A stretch of DNA of 64,000 bases from Solwaraspora sp. WMMA2056 (GTDB lineage: Bacteria > Actinomycetota > Actinomycetes > Mycobacteriales > Micromonosporaceae): positions 620,001 through 684,000 of the forward strand of contig NZ_CP128360.1 in assembly GCF_030345095.1 (NCBI RefSeq), in the 5' to 3' direction. The notes under the pieces are model-generated. The model was not told the DNA's origin, did not search any database, and worked only from the letters and a program-made list of their open reading frames with translations. Position 1 is the stretch's first letter. Every line of letters starts with the position of its first letter. The translations under genes were made by a program, and so were the position numbers. Below, in pieces: positions 1 through 8,403 of the stretch.

Positions 1-842
1 ACGCCTGCTTCCGGGGTGAACACCGACCCGCCCGCGCCTGGGGCGTCGAGCATCTCGACCCGGCGCAGCGGCTGCGTACCGCGCTGCACGCCGGGGTCGA
101 CCAGTTCGGCGGTGAGGCCCGCCCGGACCTGGTGGTCGACCTGGTCCGCACCGGCCAGGTCACCGAGGACCGGGTCGACGAATCGGCCACCCGGATCCTG
201 GCCGGCAAGGTGCGTCTCGGGCTGTTCGACCACCGGTACGTCGACCCGGAGCAGGCGGCGCAGGAGGTCGGCAACGCGGCGGCCCGCGCCGACGGGCTGG
301 CCGCCCAGCGGGCCTGTGTGACACTGCTGCACAATGCCGCGCCGGGCGGGTACGCCCGGTTGCCGCTCGCCGCCGGCCTGCGGGTGTACGCCGAGGGCCC
401 GCTGCGCGCCGCCCTGTCGCCCCGCTGGACGGTGGTGACCGATCCGGGCCAGGCCGACGTGGCGGTGCTGCGGCTGGCAGCGCCGTTCGAGCGGCGGACC
501 GGCCCGGTCGAGGCGTACTTCCACGCCGGCCCGTTGGAGCATCCACCGGGTGCCCTGGACCGGGTGCTGGCGATCGCCGAGCGGGTGCCGACCGTCGTGG
601 ACGTCTACCTGGACCGGCCGGCGGTGCTCACCGCGCTCGTCGGCCGGGTCGCCGCCCTGCTGGTCAGCTTCGGGGTCGAGGACGCCGCGCTGATCGACGT
701 GCTGGCCGGGCAGGCGTCGCCGGCCGGCCGGCTGCCGTTCGACCTGCCGCGCAGCCAGCAGGCGGTGCTCGCCGGACAGCCGGACACGCCGTTCGACGAC
801 CCGGACCCGTTGTTCCGCTACGGCCACGGCCTTACGTACTGA
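1..842 (+). CDS. Glycoside hydrolase family 3 protein, C-terminal part (5' end outside window)
   Basis: The frame is open from the first complete codon at base 3 and ends at TGA 840-842, giving 279 visible residues. The early segment (VDQFGGE, then DESATRILAGK and LGLFD) matches the end of the GH3 catalytic (alpha/beta)8 domain, where an ordered helix follows the nucleophile loop. The rest matches the GH3 C-terminal (alpha/beta)6 sandwich, finishing with the family-typical FRYGHGLTY. The nucleophile Asp lies upstream of the window. Such enzymes cleave beta-glucosides, beta-xylosides or related glycosides; the substrate cannot be told from this part. The next gene is convergent, 20 bp away. 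Confidence 0.9.
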   Translation, partial: ACFRGEHRPARAWGVEHLDPAQRLRTALHAGVDQFGGEARPDLVVDLVRTGQVTEDRVDESATRILAGKVRLGLFDHRYVDPEQAAQEVGNAAARADGLAAQRACVTLLHNAAPGGYARLPLAAGLRVYAEGPLRAALSPRWTVVTDPGQADVAVLRLAAPFERRTGPVEAYFHAGPLEHPPGALDRVLAIAERVPTVVDVYLDRPAVLTALVGRVAALLVSFGVEDAALIDVLAGQASPAGRLPFDLPRSQQAVLAGQPDTPFDDPDPLFRYGHGLTY

Positions 843-862
843 CTGACAGTCCACCGGTGCCG

Positions 863-1582
863 TCAGCGGCGCGGTTCCCAGCGGAAGAGTCGGGCGGCCA
901 GGGCGAGGGCGACGACGACCCAGCCCAGCGTGGGTGCGAGCAGGACCAGGGAGTCGGCCACGGCGACGCCGCCGTTCCAGGCGTCGACGACGAGTTCGGT
1001 GGCCGCGCCGCCGGGCAGGGCCCGCTTCAGCAGGGTGAGATCCTCGGTGCCGGTGAGCCCGACCCAGCTCGTCACGGCGATGACGCCGAGACTGACCGGC
1101 AGCGTGGTCACCTGGGCGTGCTCGGGGGAGTTCGTCAGCCCGGCGGTGGCCAGGCCCAGACCGATCAACATGATCATCGTCGCGACGACGGCCGCCGCCA
1201 GCAGCGGCACGTTCGCCGGCCGGTCGGACACCACCCCCAGCACGGACAGCATCGCCGTGGCCTGGACTCCGGCGATGACGGTCGCCGGGGTGAGCAGGCC
1301 GGCGAGAATCGTGGTGTCGGTGGCGGTGGTGGAGCGCAGCCGCTTGAGGAAGAGGTTCTGCCGGCGGGAGGCCAACGTGGTGACCGTGGTGGCGTACAAC
1401 CCGAACGCGCCCACGGTGAACACCACCACCCCGGCGATGTAGCCGAGGCTGCCGAGGCTCGCGAACGATTCGTGCTGGTAGATGAAGAACGCGCTGACGA
1501 CGACGGGCATGACGAAGCTCGTGACCAGCACGAGCCGGTTCCGGAAGATCTGGATCAGTTCACTGCCTGCGATGGAGAGCAT
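863..1582 (-). CDS. ABC-2 type transporter permease
   Basis: 239-residue integral membrane protein with about six hydrophobic segments, as expected for an ABC-2 type exporter permease: an N-terminal segment near residues 20-35, others near 45-65, 95-118, 128-150, 160-175 and a last one near 210-230, with a basic tail (RLFRWEPRR). It would form the membrane pore partner of the ATPase encoded 53 bp upstream on the same strand. The ATG at 1582 was chosen because it is the first start downstream of the ATPase stop; no strong ribosome site is visible. The downstream histidine kinase/response regulator pair suggests the exporter may be controlled by it (inference). The substrate is unknown; drug or lipid export is usual for this class. 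Confidence 0.88.
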   Translation of the reverse strand: MLSIAGSELIQIFRNRLVLVTSFVMPVVVSAFFIYQHESFASLGSLGYIAGVVVFTVGAFGLYATTVTTLASRRQNLFLKRLRSTTATDTTILAGLLTPATVIAGVQATAMLSVLGVVSDRPANVPLLAAAVVATMIMLIGLGLATAGLTNSPEHAQVTTLPVSLGVIAVTSWVGLTGTEDLTLLKRALPGGAATELVVDAWNGGVAVADSLVLLAPTLGWVVVALALAARLFRWEPRR

Positions 1583-1635
1583 GGCGACACGGTCCGTTCG
1601 GGAGAAGGTCGGTACGGGGTCAGTAGACGCGGGGG

Positions 1636-2526
1636 TCAGTCGGTGCCGATGGCGCGGAACACGTCGTCGAGCCGGGTCGGCCCGGCTTCGAGGCCACGCA
1701 GCTCCACGTCGTGGTCCTGCGCCCAGCGCAGCAGGGTGTGCAGGTCCCGCTGAAGGTCGAGGGTCTCGATGCGTACCGCGTCGCCGTCGCCCGGCTCGGC
1801 CGGTAGCGGCAGCGCCGGACTCGATACGGACGCCGGCAGGGCGAAGCTGATCACGGCCGGCAGGGACCGGGTCAGCTCGGCGACGGTCCCCTCCCGGCGC
1901 AGGGTGCCCTGGTGCATCAGCCCGATCCGGTCGGCGCGCTGCTGCGCCTCCTCCAGGTAGTGGGTGGTGAGCACGACCGTCGACCCGTCCGCACGCAGGT
2001 TGTCGACGACCTCCCACAGGCCGTCACGGGACTGGATGTCCAGGCCGGTGGTCGGCTCGTCCAGGAAGATCAGCTCCGGTGCCCCGTACACGGCGGTGGC
2101 GAAATCCAACCGCCGCTTCTCCCCGCCGGAGAGCTGGGCGACCAGGGTGCCGGCCTTGCCGGTGAGGCCGACCAGGTCGAGCACCCGGTCGACGTGGTCG
2201 ACCCGCTGGCTGAGTTTGCCGATCAGCCGGACCGATTCCCGCACGGTGAGGTCCGGGGAGAATCCGCTCTCCTGGAGCATGATGCCCGTCCGGGGTCGCA
2301 CGGCCGCGCGGTCACCGGGGTCGCGCCCGAAGACCCGCACGACACCTGAGGTCGCCGTACGGTGGCCCTCGATGGTCTCCAGCGCCGAGGTCTTGCCGGC
2401 CCCGTTCGTGCCGAGCAGGGCGTAGAGCTCACCCTTGCGTACCTGGAAGGAGAGGTCCTTGACGGCGTGGAAATCGCCGTACGAGACGTTGAGCCGTTCG
2501 ACGTCGATGACTGGTGTGGTGGACAT
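1636..2526 (-). CDS. ABC transporter ATP-binding protein
   Basis: 296-residue nucleotide-binding subunit of an ABC-2 exporter. Walker A is GTNGAGKTS near residue 40, the signature is LSGGEKRR near 133, Walker B is LIFLDEPTTGLD near 155, and the switch His is in TTHYLEE near 188. A C-terminal extension of about 80 residues is typical of the drug-exporter subclass (CcmA/DrrA-like). The ATG at 2526, preceded by GGAA, is preferred to an in-frame GTG at 2547. It is the first gene of a two-gene operon with the permease. The divergent sensor kinase starts 134 bp away, so the intergenic region probably carries promoters for both directions. Confidence 0.93.
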   Translation of the reverse strand: MSTTPVIDVERLNVSYGDFHAVKDLSFQVRKGELYALLGTNGAGKTSALETIEGHRTATSGVVRVFGRDPGDRAAVRPRTGIMLQESGFSPDLTVRESVRLIGKLSQRVDHVDRVLDLVGLTGKAGTLVAQLSGGEKRRLDFATAVYGAPELIFLDEPTTGLDIQSRDGLWEVVDNLRADGSTVVLTTHYLEEAQQRADRIGLMHQGTLRREGTVAELTRSLPAVISFALPASVSSPALPLPAEPGDGDAVRIETLDLQRDLHTLLRWAQDHDVELRGLEAGPTRLDDVFRAIGTD

Positions 2527-2660
2527 GCCGTCAATTCCAGCGCTCACCGCGCCCGCCGGTCAGTGCGGCCGTGTCACCACTTCGCGATGACATTCCTGCC
2601 GGTGAACCCGTGACGTAGTGTCACTGGTGGCCAGCCCGGATCCGGACGAATACTCAGGAG

Positions 2661-3800
2661 ATGCCCGAGCACACCGAGCCCACGCGGCGGCGGCTGCGCA
2701 AGCTCAACCTCGTCATGCTGGTCCCGCCGCTCGCCGTCGGCGGGGCTGTCGTGGTGGTGGCGGACTCCCGCACCTGGTGGGACGCGGTCATCCTGGCCTC
2801 GGGTGTGGTCGCGGCGCTGGTGGCCTTCGAACGGTGGACGGCACGTGATCTGCCCCGGTTCGCCCCGTACTGTCTGATCGTCACCGCCGTCGTCTGGCCG
2901 CTCGGCGTACTGGTGATCGACAGCCCGCGCGCCTCCTACGGCCTTGCCCTCGTGGGCTCCCTCGTCGTTCCTTATCTGAAGCGGTACCGGGCCGCGGCGG
3001 CCGTCGGTCTCGTCGGCTACGTCGCGGCGGTCGGCGCGACGCGGCTGCTGGTGTCGTCCGAGAGCGTCTCCGACGTCCTCCTGCAGTACGTCGTCCTTCC
3101 CGCCGGTGCGGTCGCGGTGGTCACCGGCCTGATGTTTCCGAACAAGCGGTTCTACGACGTCGTCGACGAGTTGCAGGAGTCCCGCCGGCGGGAAGCGGAG
3201 CTGGCCGTCTTCCGGGAGCGGGTCCGGTTCGCCAGCGACCTGCACGACATCCAGGGCCACACGTTGCACGTCGCGAAGCTGAAGATCGCGCTGGCCCGCA
3301 AACTGGTCCGCAGCGACCCCGACCGGGCCGACAACGAGCTGCGGGAGATCTACTCGCTGGTCAGCGACACGATCAAGCAGACCAAGGAACTCGCCTACGC
3401 ACAGCGGCGGCTCAACCTCTCCGCCGAGCTGGAGAACGCCAAGAACCTGTTCGAAGCCGCCGGCATCCGGGTCCACGTCGACCGCGAGGCCGAGGTCGAC
3501 ACCCACGCGGACGAACTGCTCGGCCAGGTCCTGCGCGAGACGACGACAAACATCCTGCGGCACGCGCAGGCCACCCAGGTGAAGATCACCCTGACCGGAT
3601 CGGGCATCACCGTCGTCAACGACGGCGCGCCATCCAGCCCGCTGCCCGAGCTGCACGGCCTGGCCACGCTGCGCGAACGGGTGGCCGGCAGCGCCGGTGA
3701 GCTCACCGTGGAGCAGACCGACGGACGTTTCCTGACCGCCGCCACCTTCCCGCGCCCCGGCCCCGGTGCGCCGGCCGGAGCACCCGTGGAGGATCGATGA
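2661..3800 (+). CDS. Sensor histidine kinase (HisKA_3 type)
   Basis: 379-residue sensor kinase of the NarL-partner class. The first ~150 residues contain four to five hydrophobic segments and form a small membrane sensor. The dimerisation/phosphoacceptor helix has DLHDIQGH with the phospho-His near residue 195, and the HATPase domain begins with ETTTNILRHAQ near 293. The catalytic domain is short, with the DxGxG box reduced to NDGAPSS. The ATG at 2661 follows CAGGAG without spacing, so initiation may be leaderless or start slightly downstream. It overlaps the response regulator by 4 bp (ATGA), indicating translational coupling. The divergent ABC exporter is a likely target of the pair (inference). 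Confidence 0.92.
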   Translation: MPEHTEPTRRRLRKLNLVMLVPPLAVGGAVVVVADSRTWWDAVILASGVVAALVAFERWTARDLPRFAPYCLIVTAVVWPLGVLVIDSPRASYGLALVGSLVVPYLKRYRAAAAVGLVGYVAAVGATRLLVSSESVSDVLLQYVVLPAGAVAVVTGLMFPNKRFYDVVDELQESRRREAELAVFRERVRFASDLHDIQGHTLHVAKLKIALARKLVRSDPDRADNELREIYSLVSDTIKQTKELAYAQRRLNLSAELENAKNLFEAAGIRVHVDREAEVDTHADELLGQVLRETTTNILRHAQATQVKITLTGSGITVVNDGAPSSPLPELHGLATLRERVAGSAGELTVEQTDGRFLTAATFPRPGPGAPAGAPVEDR

Positions 3801-4420
3801 CGCAGGCCGACGCCCCACCGACCACCGTGGTGCTCGCCGACGACGAGGTGCTGCTGCGCAAGGCGATGGCCGCGCTGCTGCCGCTCGAAGGCGACATCAC
3901 CGTGCTCGCCGAGGCCGCCGACGGCACGTCGGCCGTCGCCGCGACCCTGCAGCACCGGCCCGACGTCCTCGTCATCGACCTGGAGATGCCCGGCGTGGAC
4001 GGGCTCGGCGCCGTCGCCCAGATCCGGCAGGTCCGGCCCGAACAGGTCATCCTGATGCTGACCCGGCACGCCCGACCGGGCGTGCTCCGGAAGGCTCTCC
4101 GCCTCGGCGTCCAGGGCTTCGTCAGCAAGTCGGCGGAGCCTGCGCACATCGCCTCGGTCATCGGCACCCTGCACGCGGGCAAGCGGTGGGTCGATCCGGA
4201 CGTCTCCGCGCTCGCCGTCATCGACGACTGCCCACTTACCGACCGGGAGGTCGACGTGCTGCGGGCGACCGGCGACGGCTACTCGGTGGCCGACATCGCT
4301 GTCCGGCTCCACCTCGCCGAGGGCACCGTCCGTAACTATCTGTCCAACGCGATGCAGAAGACCCAGACCCGGACCCGGCACGACGCGGCCCGCTACGCCC
4401 GCGAGCACGACTGGCTCTGA
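3797..4420 (+). CDS. NarL/FixJ-family response regulator
   Basis: 207-residue regulator with an N-terminal receiver domain (acidic pocket ADDE near residues 15-18, phospho-Asp in VIDLEMPG near residue 60) and a C-terminal LuxR-type helix-turn-helix (DREVDVLRAT near 150 to EGTVRNYLSNAM near 182). The cognate kinase is encoded immediately upstream with an ATGA overlap. Family members bind DNA when phosphorylated by the partner kinase. The adjacent divergent ABC exporter is the natural candidate target, but this is inferred only from position. Confidence 0.95.
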   Translation: MTQADAPPTTVVLADDEVLLRKAMAALLPLEGDITVLAEAADGTSAVAATLQHRPDVLVIDLEMPGVDGLGAVAQIRQVRPEQVILMLTRHARPGVLRKALRLGVQGFVSKSAEPAHIASVIGTLHAGKRWVDPDVSALAVIDDCPLTDREVDVLRATGDGYSVADIAVRLHLAEGTVRNYLSNAMQKTQTRTRHDAARYAREHDWL

Positions 4421-4438
4421 AAAGCCGGCGGTACGCGG

Positions 4439-4894
4439 TCAGTCGCGGTGCTGCAGCCGGTGCAGCACGGCGGCGGCGACCAGGCCGTACGCCAGGTGCG
4501 GCACGATGTCCGACGCCCAGTCGGCGGCGCTCCACTGCCGTGGGTCGGTGACCTTCAGCAGGGTCAGCGGCGCGTCCGAGCCGGCCATCGCCAACGCGGC
4601 GAGCAGCCCGGTCGCCGCCCAGACCGGGGCCCGCCGGGGGCCGGCCACCGCGTACAGCGCGGCGGCGCCGAGACCGGTCGCGTAGCCGAGCAGCGGCCCC
4701 AGACCGGCCCGCCGGTTGCTGGCGGTCTGCTCGTCACCGAGGTCGACGTGCAACGTGTCGGCGAGCCGGCCGACGCTGCGCTCCGGCGTACTGCTCGCCG
4801 GCCGGGCCCGCCCGACCATGTCGAGGTAGGTGACCATGTTGAGGGCGCTGGTGCCGGCGGCACCGGCCAGCAACCCGCTCCAGATTCGCCGCAT
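4439..4894 (-). CDS. Small integral membrane protein of unknown function
   Basis: 151 residues with an N-terminal hydrophobic stretch (IWSGLLAGAAGTSALNMVTYL) and three further hydrophobic segments around residues 67-85, 90-105 and 130-145, so it is predicted to be a multi-pass membrane protein. A charged loop (residues 28-65, RPASSTPERSV...EQTASNRR) separates the first two segments. I do not recognise a characterised family. It converges on the response regulator gene (18 bp apart) and is transcribed away from the VIT gene. The ATG at 4894 is the only good start. Confidence 0.7.
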   Translation of the reverse strand: MRRIWSGLLAGAAGTSALNMVTYLDMVGRARPASSTPERSVGRLADTLHVDLGDEQTASNRRAGLGPLLGYATGLGAAALYAVAGPRRAPVWAATGLLAALAMAGSDAPLTLLKVTDPRQWSAADWASDIVPHLAYGLVAAAVLHRLQHRD

Positions 4895-5090
4895 ACCGGC
4901 GCGCGTACCCGCTGTTTGCGGGAGCTAACCCGGCACCGCATCCGCCGGGCACGGCCCAGTCAGGCCCGGCGGCCAGTCACGGCTGTACCGGCAGGCACAA
5001 CTGCACCGTCGGTCCACTGAGGTAGCACAGGCTTGGCTTCGTTGCCGTGGCTCGACGCCCGCCGTACGGTTGCGGTGGCAGGTGATCCGA

Positions 5091-5831
5091 ATGAATGCCG
5101 AAGGTACGGGAGCCGGTCGGTCCGGTGTGGCCCACGTGGACGAGCCGCACGGCGCCGGGATCTCCACCCGGTTGAACTGGTTACGGGCCGGGGTGCTGGG
5201 TGCCAACGACGGCATCGTGTCGACGGCGGGGCTCGTCGTGGGCGTGGCCGGTGCGACCGTCGCCACCGGTCCGGTCCTGACCGCCGGGGTCGCGGGGGTG
5301 GCGGCGGGAGCCGTCTCCATGGCCCTGGGCGAATACGTGTCGGTCAGCAGCCAACGTGACTCCGAACGGGCGCTGCTGGCGAAGGAGCGCATGGAGCTCG
5401 AACGCTTCCCCGAGCAGGAGTTGGACGAGCTGACCGAGCTGTACGTCGCGAAGGGTCTGACCGCCGGGACCGCCCGGTTGGTGGCGGAGGAGCTGACCGC
5501 AAAGGACGCATTCGCCGCGCACGCCGACGTCGAGTTGCGGATCGACCCGGAGTCGTTGACCAACCCCTGGCACGCGGCTGCCGCCTCGGCGATCGCCTTC
5601 ACCCTGGGGTCGCTGCTGCCGCTCGTCGCGATCCTGCTGCCGCCACCCGACGCGAGGGTGCCCGTGACGTTCGTCGTCGTGCTGCTCACCCTCGCGGTGA
5701 CGGGTGCGGTGAGCGCGCGCCTCGGCTCGGCCCGCGTGGGTCGGGCGGTCGTCCGGCTTGTGGCCGGTGGGGCCCTGGCCATGGCAGTCACCTTCGCCAT
5801 CGGGCAGTTGGTCGGCGCGACGGTGCTCTGA
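5091..5831 (+). CDS. VIT1/CCC1 family transporter
   Basis: 246-residue membrane protein of the vacuolar iron transporter (VIT1/CCC1) family, which moves Fe2+ or Mn2+ across membranes. The family pattern LRAGVLGANDGIVS lies near residues 30-45, followed by helices rich in Gly/Ala, then AVSMALGEYVSVSSQ near residues 82-96, which carries family-conserved residues. A cytosolic acidic helical stretch (residues 105-155, ERMELERFPEQELDEL...) corresponds to the metal-binding helices of the family. Two C-terminal helical pairs follow. ATG 5091 has AGGTGA at a good distance and is preferred to an in-frame TTG at 5070. It appears to be a single-gene unit. Confidence 0.92.
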   Translation: MNAEGTGAGRSGVAHVDEPHGAGISTRLNWLRAGVLGANDGIVSTAGLVVGVAGATVATGPVLTAGVAGVAAGAVSMALGEYVSVSSQRDSERALLAKERMELERFPEQELDELTELYVAKGLTAGTARLVAEELTAKDAFAAHADVELRIDPESLTNPWHAAAASAIAFTLGSLLPLVAILLPPPDARVPVTFVVVLLTLAVTGAVSARLGSARVGRAVVRLVAGGALAMAVTFAIGQLVGATVL

Positions 5832-5841
5832 GCGGACCGTT

Positions 5842-7614
5842 TCAACCGCTGGCCCTGTCCGTGGGAAACAGGAGCCGGACGGTGGCAGGTTCGCCGGGGT
5901 GGGCGGCGGCAAGGCGGCGTACCTCGGTGATGAGGCCAGCCACGTCGGGACCGGGACCGGTCGTCGCCGGCTGTTGTGGGACGCACATCGGTTGTTCGGG
6001 GTCGGTGGGGACGGTGGCGCGCAGTGCCCCGTGCAGGTAGCGGTGGCAGAGCGCGACGGCTTCGGGCAGGCAGGCGCTGGTGGGCAGCGGGTCGACAGTC
6101 AGCGGGGTGGCCGGGTCGATGACCCGGACCGACCAGGTGTGGCCTTGCAGCAGTTCAGGTCGGCCGACGCTGTGGCGGTGGTCGGTGACGGTGACGTCCA
6201 ACGCGAGGCCGAGGCCGCGCACGACGGCGGCGAGTTCGTCGAGGGTGGGGCCGGGCCAGTCGGTGGCCAGGACCATGACGCGGGCGCCGTCGTGGGTGGC
6301 GGCGACTTCGCCGAGGTACGCGTCGACCGGGTCGCCGCCGGTGTGGGCGAGCTGGCTGACGCCGTTGCGCAGGTGCTGGTCGATGACGTGTTCGCCGTCG
6401 ATGTCGGTCAGGTCGGTCGGCTCGACGCCGAAGCCGGCCGCGAGCGGGCCGACCTGGTAGTGCTCGCTGAGCTGCCACACCGTGCTACCGGACGGCTGGT
6501 CGGTGTGCGTCCGCGTTGGCGGCTGGTGCTGCTGCCCGTCGTCGGGTCGCCAGTTGCGGTGCACGGTCCGGCCGCGCAGGTCGGTGACGGTCAGCACCGC
6601 GCCGCGCCGGACCCGCCGGGCGCCGTAACAGTCGGTGCAGTACGGCGGATCAGCCGCGCCGGCTGGGTTGGTGCAGCGCTGGCAGGGGTGGGTGGGGATC
6701 TGCTCGCCCCAGTACGCCGGGCGCGGTGGCTCCCAACCGCGTACGAACCGGCCGGCGGTGTCGGCGGGTCGCAGGCCGGTGTGCCACCAGTGCCGGTTGC
6801 GCCAGATGGCCTGCGCCCCGCCGTGTTGCTCGGCGTCGGCGAGCATCCGGCGTTCGAGCTGGTCGAGGTCGTGGCCGCCGGGGTGGCCGTCGAGCCCGAC
6901 CGGCACCGCAGCCGGGGTGAGCGCACCCTCGGTCAGGTAGTGGGCGGGCAGTCCCGCGTTGGCGACCGTCAGGCCGGTCGCGGCCCGGTCGGCGGGGATG
7001 GTGGCGAGCGCCGTCGGCAGGTCCCCGATCCACCGGTGCTGATAGTCGGGCACCGCGCCGCCGGCAAGCTCGAACCGTACGTCCCAGCTCAGCCCGCGCC
7101 CGATGGAGCTGGGCCGCGCTTCGAGGACCAGGTCGACGTGCAGCTGATCGGCGAGCGCACACAGCCGGCCCAGCAGCCTGGCCGGCTCCCCCGGCGGCGG
7201 CGGTTCGCTGCTGCGGCCGATCAGGACCAGCCACGGTGTGCTGCGCCGGTCGGCGAGCGCGACGGCTTCCCACTTCCGGCGGTCCTGTTCCGGGATGTCG
7301 GGCTGCCACTGGATCGGCAGCGTCAGCCCGGACGACGGCAGTCGGCCCGGTTCGTCGGGGAAGTCCGGGTCGCGCAGCGTCGATGCGGCCACGCCCGCGT
7401 GGGTGGCCAGGTCGGTGACGATCGGGGCGTACGGCAGCCACCACGTGCCGCCCGGGGTGTGGATCGGCGTGAACGATCCGGGGACGAGGCTGGTGGAGGC
7501 GACCGCCCCGGTGTCCAGGTTTGCGACGGTGAAGACGAGTTGCGCCCGCCGACGCTGCGACCCGTACCCGATGACGTGGACCGGGCCGGCCGGAGTGGCG
7601 TTGACCCCGGTCAC
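5842..7614 (-). CDS. Large hypothetical protein with a DnaJ-like zinc ribbon
   Basis: 590-residue protein I cannot assign to a characterised family. A Cys4 cluster, CQRC then CTDC after about 12 residues, near residues 308-327, is like a zinc ribbon. The flanking sequence is rich in Trp, Pro and Arg (HWWHTGLRP, WEPPRPAYWG). No signal peptide or membrane segment is visible, so it is probably cytoplasmic. It is the last gene of a minus-strand unit; its GTG start overlaps the DivIVA-like gene stop by 4 bp, so the two are translationally coupled. The codon usage is high-GC and native-looking. It ends 10 bp from the convergent VIT gene. Function unknown. Confidence 0.75.
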   Translation of the reverse strand: MTGVNATPAGPVHVIGYGSQRRRAQLVFTVANLDTGAVASTSLVPGSFTPIHTPGGTWWLPYAPIVTDLATHAGVAASTLRDPDFPDEPGRLPSSGLTLPIQWQPDIPEQDRRKWEAVALADRRSTPWLVLIGRSSEPPPPGEPARLLGRLCALADQLHVDLVLEARPSSIGRGLSWDVRFELAGGAVPDYQHRWIGDLPTALATIPADRAATGLTVANAGLPAHYLTEGALTPAAVPVGLDGHPGGHDLDQLERRMLADAEQHGGAQAIWRNRHWWHTGLRPADTAGRFVRGWEPPRPAYWGEQIPTHPCQRCTNPAGAADPPYCTDCYGARRVRRGAVLTVTDLRGRTVHRNWRPDDGQQHQPPTRTHTDQPSGSTVWQLSEHYQVGPLAAGFGVEPTDLTDIDGEHVIDQHLRNGVSQLAHTGGDPVDAYLGEVAATHDGARVMVLATDWPGPTLDELAAVVRGLGLALDVTVTDHRHSVGRPELLQGHTWSVRVIDPATPLTVDPLPTSACLPEAVALCHRYLHGALRATVPTDPEQPMCVPQQPATTGPGPDVAGLITEVRRLAAAHPGEPATVRLLFPTDRASG

Positions 7615-8003
7615 GCCGCCCCTGCCTGGAACTGTTGGAACTGCTCCGACTGCCAGTCCCGCAGCGCCTGCTTGATCCGTAGGTTCTCGTCCTGGGTGGA
7701 GCGCAGCTCGGCGCGCAGGGCGGTCAGCTCGTCGGCAACCAGGTGCAGGAAGCTGCGTACCTCGGTGGGGTCGCAGCCGCGCCGGACGCGGTCGCCGAAG
7801 GCGCGGTCGCGGACCATGCCGGGGCTGATCGACGGCCGCACCGGCCTGCCGTAGTAGTGACCGACGGTGTTCGGCACCGGCCGACGCTGGCCGGCGGCCT
7901 GCGCCGCGTTGCGGCGGGTGTGCTCGGCCAACTCGGCGAGCAGCCGCCGGTGCCGGCGGCTGCGCAGCGGCGGCCGGCGGAACAGGTCAAACAGTCTGCG
8001 CAC
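7611..8003 (-). CDS. DivIVA-domain small protein
   Basis: 130 residues. The N-terminal 45 residues are strongly basic (FRRPPLRSRRHRR). The middle has a DivIVA/Wag31-like segment, with DRAFGDRVRRGCDPTEVRSF followed by a coiled-coil helix (ELTALRAELRSTQDENLR, residues 90-115). DivIVA proteins bind curved membrane and organise polar growth or partner proteins; here only the short domain signature is present. The start is GTG at 8003 with AAAGGTGG upstream. It is coupled by GTGA to the 590-aa gene. The initiation region resembles that of the 17-codon peptide at 8330-8383. Confidence 0.75.
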   Translation of the reverse strand: MRRLFDLFRRPPLRSRRHRRLLAELAEHTRRNAAQAAGQRRPVPNTVGHYYGRPVRPSISPGMVRDRAFGDRVRRGCDPTEVRSFLHLVADELTALRAELRSTQDENLRIKQALRDWQSEQFQQFQAGAA

Positions 8004-8076
8004 GGCAGGACCACCTTTCGATCAAGGGGGTACGGGTGGAGAAGGTGCGATGCATGTCGTGGTGTTGCCGCCCTGG

Positions 8077-8328
8077 TCAGCGGCGTCGGTGGGGTGCGAA
8101 GCGCAGGCCGGCGCGTTGGACGAAGATGTCGCGGCGTTCACGGGCTTCCCCGCCGGGTCCGAGCACGTAGCCGGCGAGCCAGACCCAGCCGTCGTACGTC
8201 CAGCCCTTGTCCACTGTCGTCACCCGGAACCGGAAGCCTCGGCCGGCCGCGAACTGCACACTCGCCCGCCCATCGATGACCAGCTCGTCACCGGGCCGGG
8301 GATCGGCAGGTGAACGGCCGGCCGGCAC
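8077..8328 (-). CDS. 83-aa conserved small protein (paralogue of 50695-50946)
   Basis: 83 residues, beginning at GTG 8328, two codon-steps after the stop of the upstream 17-codon peptide, so translation is probably coupled. The core reads PGDELVIDGRASVQFAAG, then FRFRVTTVDKGWTYDGWVWL, then RERRDIFVQRAGL. This is clearly homologous to the 83-aa protein at 50695-50946, which has the same length and the same WTYDGW and ERR-IFVQR motifs. Predicted to be a small beta-rich (SH3- or OB-like) domain. Function unknown. In both loci the gene sits in a small-gene unit divergent from an XRE-family regulator. Confidence 0.75.
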   Translation of the reverse strand: MPAGRSPADPRPGDELVIDGRASVQFAAGRGFRFRVTTVDKGWTYDGWVWLAGYVLGPGGEARERRDIFVQRAGLRFAPHRRR

Positions 8329-8329
8329 G

Positions 8330-8383
8330 CTACCGATGGGCCGCCGGCAGCTTCGTGGGGAGGAAGTCGAGGAGTCCGCGCAC
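8330..8383 (-). CDS. 17-codon peptide / translational leader
   Basis: A GTG at 8383 preceded by GAAAGGCGG opens a 17-residue frame (VRGLLDFLPTKLPAAHR) that stops with TAG one base before the next GTG start. The initiation region GAAAGG-GGTCCT-CCGTGCGC is shared almost base for base with that of the DivIVA-like gene (8003), and the first residues (VRGLLDFL vs VRRLFDLF) are similar. It may be a duplicated, truncated copy acting as a translational coupler for the 83-aa gene. Expression is not proven. Confidence 0.45.
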   Translation of the reverse strand: MRGLLDFLPTKLPAAHR

Positions 8384-8403
8384 GGTAGGACCGCCTTTCA
8401 CGC

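Noticed and set aside
863-2017. Extended permease frame upstream of 1582 (minus)
   Set aside because: The extra N-terminal part is Arg/Pro-rich and overlaps the well-supported ATPase gene; the membrane protein starts naturally at ATG 1582.
5758-7854. 698-codon plus-strand frame
   Set aside because: Antisense shadow of the 590-aa and DivIVA-like genes; Gly/Arg/Val-rich with no domain, while the minus frames carry recognisable motifs.
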